Origin: JAWXVD01 sp044425705
Lineage (GTDB): Bacteria; Bacillota; Clostridia; Lachnospirales; Lachnospiraceae
Assembly (NCBI GenBank): GCA_044425705.1
Contig: JAWXVD010000072.1
Span: 1-17,243 of the forward strand
Length of the DNA: 17,243 nt
Direction of reading: 5' to 3'
A program made the translations under genes and the position numbers. Each line of letters opens with the position of its first letter. Positions within the stretch are counted from its first letter, which is position 1. Shown piece after piece: positions 14,253 to 17,243 of the stretch. Under the pieces are notes generated by a model. The model was not told the origin of the DNA. It saw only the letters and a program-made list of their open reading frames with translations, and ran no database searches.

Positions 14253-15047
14253 ATGGGCAGTGTACAATTATTGGATAAGACAAGAAAAATAGGGAAATTA
14301 TTGCATAATAACAATTCTAGCAAAGTGGTTTTTAATGACATCTGTGGTGTTATGAAAGAAATTTTAGATTCTAATGTTTTGGTCATAAGCAAAAAAGGAA
14401 AAGTATTAGGGATTGACAATGATGGATCTACAGAAGTGATTCATGAATTAATCAAGGATCAAGTAGGAGGTATGATTGACTCTATGTTAAATGAGAGAAT
14501 GTTATCGGTACTTTCTACGAAAGAAAATGTGAATCTTGCAACATTAGGCTTTGAAAATACAGATGTTAGTAATTTATCGGCAATTATTGCGCCTATTGAA
14601 ATTGCTGGAGAACGTTTAGGAACATTATTTATTTACAAATCTGGTAAATTATATGATATTGACGATATTATTTTATGTGAATATGGATCTACTGTAGTAG
14701 GTCTTGAGATGCTTCGTGCAGTAAACGAAGAAAGTGCAGAAGAAGCGAGGAAATTGACGGTTGTACGTTCTGCAATCAGTACCTTGTCTTATTCCGAAAT
14801 GGAAGCGATTATTCATATTTTCGATGAATTGGAAGGTCTAGAAGGCATTTTGGTAGCTAGCAAAATTGCTGATCGAGTGGGTATCACACGGTCAGTTATC
14901 GTAAATGCATTGCGTAAATTTGAAAGTGCTGGTGTCATCGAGTCACGTTCTTCGGGAATGAAAGGAACTTATATCAAGATTGTTAATGATGTAGTGTTCG
15001 AAGAAATCGAAAAGTTAAAGAAAAATACCATGAGAAATATGATTTAA
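14253..15047 (+). CDS. codY: Global transcriptional repressor CodY
   Basis: CodY senses GTP and branched-chain amino acids and represses nutrient-acquisition, amino-acid synthesis and often virulence genes when cells are well fed. The 264-residue product has the CodY N-terminal opening (VQLLDKTRKIGKLL), a GAF-type effector domain (to ~residue 155) and a winged helix-turn-helix. The recognition part is almost identical to that of B. subtilis: SKIADRVGITRSVIVNALRK (203-222), followed by the wing GMKGTYIKI. ATG 14253 is chosen because GGGGAAGA lies just before it and homologues begin here; a TTG at 14229 would include that site. It has its own promoter, a putative CodY box and a strong terminator, so it is probably monocistronic. 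Confidence 0.97.
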   Translation: MGSVQLLDKTRKIGKLLHNNNSSKVVFNDICGVMKEILDSNVLVISKKGKVLGIDNDGSTEVIHELIKDQVGGMIDSMLNERMLSVLSTKENVNLATLGFENTDVSNLSAIIAPIEIAGERLGTLFIYKSGKLYDIDDIILCEYGSTVVGLEMLRAVNEESAEEARKLTVVRSAISTLSYSEMEAIIHIFDELEGLEGILVASKIADRVGITRSVIVNALRKFESAGVIESRSSGMKGTYIKIVNDVVFEEIEKLKKNTMRNMI

Positions 15048-15060
15048 CAAAGTTAATATA

Positions 15061-15116
15061 AAAATAGCAAGTTTTATAACAAGTATGTTGTAAAACTTGC
15101 TATTTTTTTGTTTTTT
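15061..15116 (+). terminator. Rho-independent terminator after codY
   Basis: AAAATAGCAAGTTTTA (15061-15076) and TAAAACTTGCTATTTT (15091-15106) are perfect 16-base complements. The right arm runs into TTT, one G and TTTTTT to 15116. It starts 13 bases after the codY stop and separates codY from rpsB-tsf. Confidence 0.92.
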
Positions 15117-15120
15117 CATC

Positions 15121-15149
15121 TTGCACCATTATAAAAGATATGGTATACT
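15121..15149 (+). promoter_or_regulatory. SigA-type promoter for rpsB-tsf (distal)
   Basis: TTGCAC (15121-15126) and TATACT (15144-15149) have a 17-base spacer. Transcription would start near 15156 and give a leader of about 310 nt. Confidence 0.75.
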
Positions 15150-15171
15150 TTGCAAGTATGACTAGAAAACA

Positions 15172-15247
15172 CGTATATAGTTAACTATCGGTGCTCCTTT
15201 AACGCAGGAGTGGTAGGTTGGGATATTTCGATGTCTAAATATATACG
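15172..15247 (+). ncRNA. Candidate structured domain in the rpsB leader
   Basis: CGTATATA (15172-15179) pairs perfectly with TATATACG (15240-15247), enclosing a CTCCT/AGGAG hairpin (15194-15210, 7-nt loop). It lies early in the long rpsB leader. Ribosomal protein S2 represses its own mRNA through a leader in E. coli; whether this domain has that role is only a guess. Confidence 0.3.
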
Positions 15248-15276
15248 GAGGAAATGTGAATTATATAGAGTGATTA

Positions 15277-15409
15277 GTTACTGTTCACACAGTACTATGC
15301 ATTTACTGCATAGTACGTATGAAAATGATGAATCAATACAAAAATCCCATTGCCGCAGGCAATTTTAAATGGATTTTTGTATAGTTACAGGTCACGTGTG
15401 AACTGTAAC
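15277..15409. repeat. 133-bp inverted-repeat element in the rpsB leader (MITE-like or structured RNA)
   Basis: GTTACTGTTCACAC (15277-15290) and GTGTGAACTGTAAC (15396-15409) are inverted repeats with one mismatch in 14. Inside are a perfect 10-bp hairpin (GTACTATGCA, 15292-15316) and a perfect 12-bp stem (ATACAAAAATCC, 15336-15382) that itself contains ATTGCC/GGCAAT (15349-15363). AGTGAT occurs on both sides (15269-15274 and 15410-15415), like a target duplication with two extra bases on the left. No protein is encoded. Either a small non-autonomous mobile element or a regulatory leader fits. Confidence 0.65.
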
Positions 15410-15434
15410 AGTGATAATGAAGAGCCTATATAAT
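15405..15434 (+). promoter_or_regulatory. Possible second, proximal rpsB promoter
   Basis: GTAACA (15405-15410), an 18-base spacer and a perfect TATAAT (15429-15434). Transcription would start near 15441, bypassing the leader structures. The -35 box is formed by the right end of the 133-bp element. Confidence 0.4.
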
Positions 15435-15466
15435 ACACCAAATTTAACCAATATGGAGGTAAAAAC

Positions 15467-16216
15467 ATGAGCGTTATTTCAATGAAACAATTACTAGAAG
15501 CAGGTGTTCACTTTGGACATCAAACAAGAAGATGGAATCCTAAAATGGCTCCTTACATCTTTACAGAAAGAAATGGAATTCACATCATCGACTTACAAAA
15601 ATCAGTAGGAAAAGTTGATGAAGCTTACAATGCAATTTCTGAAATTGCAAATGCAGGTGGAACAGTTCTTTTCGTTGGTACTAAAAAACAAGCGCAAGAT
15701 GCTGTAAAAACAGAAGCAGAACGTTGTGGAATGTACTACGTAAACGAAAGATGGTTAGGCGGTATGCTTACTAACTTTAAAACAATTCAATCAAGAATTT
15801 CTAGATTAAAAGCTATTGAAACTATGGCTGAAGATGGAACATTTGAAGTTCTTCCTAAAAAAGAAGTTATCCAGTTGAAAAAAGAATGGGAAAAACTTGA
15901 GAAAAACTTAGGTGGAATTAAAGATATGACTAGAGTACCAGATGCAATCTTTGTAGTAGATCCTAAAAAAGAAAGAATCTGTATTCAAGAAGCTCACAAC
16001 TTAGGTATTACATTAGTTGGTATCGGTGATACAAACTGTGATCCTGAAGAATTGGACTTTATCATTCCAGGCAATGATGATGCTATCAGAGCAGTAAAAC
16101 TAATCGTTTCTAAAATGGCAGATGCTATTATTGAAGCAAACCAAGGTGAAGCTGTTTACACAGAAGAAGACGTAACAGTAGAAGCTACAGATATGGAAGA
16201 AATTGCAGCAGAATAA
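15467..16216 (+). CDS. rpsB: 30S ribosomal protein S2
   Basis: S2 is a late-assembling protein of the 30S subunit at the head-body junction. The 249-residue product has both family signatures: LLEAGVHFGHQTRRWNPKM at residues 9-27 and PDAIFVVDP (158-166) leading into the IQEAHNLGI segment. Length is typical, with an acidic C-terminal tail. GGAGGT (15455-15460) lies six bases before ATG 15467. It is first in a two-gene unit with tsf, an order conserved throughout bacteria. Expression is expected to be high. The codon choice (AAC, GTA, AAA, GAA rich) differs slightly from the accessory genes at the left end. Confidence 0.98.
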   Translation: MSVISMKQLLEAGVHFGHQTRRWNPKMAPYIFTERNGIHIIDLQKSVGKVDEAYNAISEIANAGGTVLFVGTKKQAQDAVKTEAERCGMYYVNERWLGGMLTNFKTIQSRISRLKAIETMAEDGTFEVLPKKEVIQLKKEWEKLEKNLGGIKDMTRVPDAIFVVDPKKERICIQEAHNLGITLVGIGDTNCDPEELDFIIPGNDDAIRAVKLIVSKMADAIIEANQGEAVYTEEDVTVEATDMEEIAAE

Positions 16217-16227
16217 TAAATATAAGA

Positions 16228-16258
16228 TTGATACAGTTTCCTATAGAGACTGTATCAA
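16228..16258 (+). promoter_or_regulatory. Intercistronic hairpin between rpsB and tsf
   Basis: TTGATACAGTTTC (16228-16240) pairs with GAGACTGTATCAA (16246-16258) over 13 bp with one G-U pair and a 5-nt loop. It is followed by AAAATC, not a T-run, so it is more likely an RNA processing, stability or partial attenuation element than a terminator. Confidence 0.6.
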
Positions 16259-16291
16259 AATCTATGCTAATTCATAATGGAGGAAAATAAA

Positions 16292-17230
16292 ATGGCAATC
16301 ACAGCAGCTATGGTAAAAGAATTAAGAGAATCAACTGGCGCAGGTATGATGGATTGTAAAAAAGCCCTTACTGAAACCAACGGAAATATGGAAGAAGCAG
16401 TAGAATTTTTAAGAAAAAATGGTCAAGCGAAAGCAGAGAAAAAAGCTGGACGTGTTGCAGCAGAAGGTCTTTGCCGTATTGCAGTTAAAGATGACACTAC
16501 AGCAGCAGTTGTAGAAGTTAACTCGGAAACAGACTTCGTTGCTAAAAATGAAGAATTCCAAAGCTTTGTTGCTGGTGTAGCAGTTCAAGCTGTAAACTCA
16601 GAAGCAGCAGATATGGACGCATTCTTAGAAGAAGCTTGGAATGAAAATGCAGAAAAAACTGTAAAAGAAGCATTAGTAGATAAAATTGCTCGTATTGGTG
16701 AAAACTTAACAATCAGAAGATTTGAAAAAGTTGTAGCTAGTGAAGGTTGTGTTGTATCTTACACACACGGCGGCGGAAGAATTGGTGTTTTAGTGGAAGC
16801 TACTACAGATGTTGTAAATGATGCAGTGAAAGAAGCATTAACAAACATCGCAATGCAAATTGCAGCACTTTCTCCTAAATATGTATCAACAGAAGAAGTT
16901 TCTGAAGAATACAAAGAACACGAAAAAGAAATTCTTTTAGCACAAATCGCAATCGACCCTAAAATGGCTGGAAAACCTGAAAAAGTTATCCAAGGTGCAG
17001 TAATTGGTCGTTTAAACAAAGAATTAAAAGAAGTTTGTTTATTAGAACAAACATACGTAAAAGCAGAAGATGGAAAACAAACTGTTGGTGCTTACGTAAA
17101 AGCTGTAGCAAAAGAAAATGGTGCAAACCTTTCAATCAAAAAATTCGTTCGTTTTGAAACAGGCGAAGGTATTGAAAAGAAAGTTGATGATTTTGCAGCT
17201 GAAGTAGCAGCACAAATCGCTGGAAACTAA
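16292..17230 (+). CDS. tsf: Elongation factor Ts
   Basis: EF-Ts exchanges GDP for GTP on EF-Tu. The 312-residue product has the N-terminal UBA-like domain (MAITAAMVKELRESTGAGMM, then DCKKAL) and the signature TDFVAKN (80-86), whose Asp81 and Phe82 face the EF-Tu nucleotide site. The dimerisation-like core is complete. ATG 16292 is chosen: GGAGGAAAAT lies directly before it, and an earlier in-frame ATG at 16277 would translate through that ribosome binding site. The stop is 13 bases before the window end. Neighbouring pyrH and frr, usual downstream partners, would lie outside. Confidence 0.97.
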   Translation: MAITAAMVKELRESTGAGMMDCKKALTETNGNMEEAVEFLRKNGQAKAEKKAGRVAAEGLCRIAVKDDTTAAVVEVNSETDFVAKNEEFQSFVAGVAVQAVNSEAADMDAFLEEAWNENAEKTVKEALVDKIARIGENLTIRRFEKVVASEGCVVSYTHGGGRIGVLVEATTDVVNDAVKEALTNIAMQIAALSPKYVSTEEVSEEYKEHEKEILLAQIAIDPKMAGKPEKVIQGAVIGRLNKELKEVCLLEQTYVKAEDGKQTVGAYVKAVAKENGANLSIKKFVRFETGEGIEKKVDDFAAEVAAQIAGN

Positions 17231-17243
17231 TTTTTAGCTATAT

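Noticed and set aside
15247..15275. Upstream mini-ORF in the rpsB leader after GGAGG
   Set aside because: The ATG is followed at once by TGA, and the spacing for the GTG alternative is too short; not convincing.
1..17243. A new defence, secretion or biosynthetic system
   Set aside because: The left-end genes are of known or generic families and partly truncated, and the rest is conserved housekeeping; no co-directed cluster of unknown genes is present.

Overview
This is a low-GC bacterial window from the Firmicutes. Gene content points to a spore-forming member of Clostridia, most likely Lachnospiraceae: sigK, CodY, an EFR1-type flavodoxin/ferredoxin protein, and the neighbourhoods lepA-hemW and yifB-dprA-topA-codY-rpsB-tsf. 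The taxonomic call is inference from gene content and order. No phage, insertion sequence, CRISPR array, tRNA or rRNA was seen.

Left part (1-4800) is accessory and looks partly decayed. It holds the 3' end of an ABC-2 type permease, an RsgA-type GTPase whose N-terminal OB-fold is almost entirely missing, an EFR1 flavodoxin/ferredoxin protein, an orphan C-terminal peptide remnant, and a pyridoxamine-5'-phosphate-oxidase-fold protein. A minus-strand membrane-anchored transglutaminase-like protein with cysteine-bearing tandem repeats follows, then a small DUF3592-like membrane protein and an N-terminal fragment of what looks like an alpha/beta hydrolase.

The middle (4776-8800) is a lepA-hemW pair behind a strong SigA-type promoter. 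A minus-strand sigK converges on it; this sigK is uninterrupted and has no room for a pro-sequence. A 15-bp perfect hairpin sits exactly at the lepA/hemW junction and overlaps one candidate hemW start codon.

The right part (8774-17230) is conserved housekeeping. It runs yifB (ComM-like AAA+ ATPase), dprA (natural transformation and ssDNA handling), topA (topoisomerase I), codY (GTP and branched-chain amino acid sensing global regulator), then rpsB and tsf (ribosomal protein S2 and EF-Ts). The codY promoter has a CodY-box-like sequence with 3 mismatches to the consensus and a perfect palindrome over its spacer, suggesting autoregulation. codY ends in a clear terminator. rpsB-tsf has its own promoter and a leader of about 310 nt holding a 133-bp element with near-perfect 14-bp inverted ends and internal hairpins. 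That element is the most unusual non-coding feature here.

Overall the window is mostly ordinary. I see no convincing new multi-gene system. The points worth a second look are the rpsB leader element, the hairpin-dense gene junctions (hemW start, yifB-dprA, rpsB-tsf), the truncated GTPase and the repeat-bearing transglutaminase-like protein.
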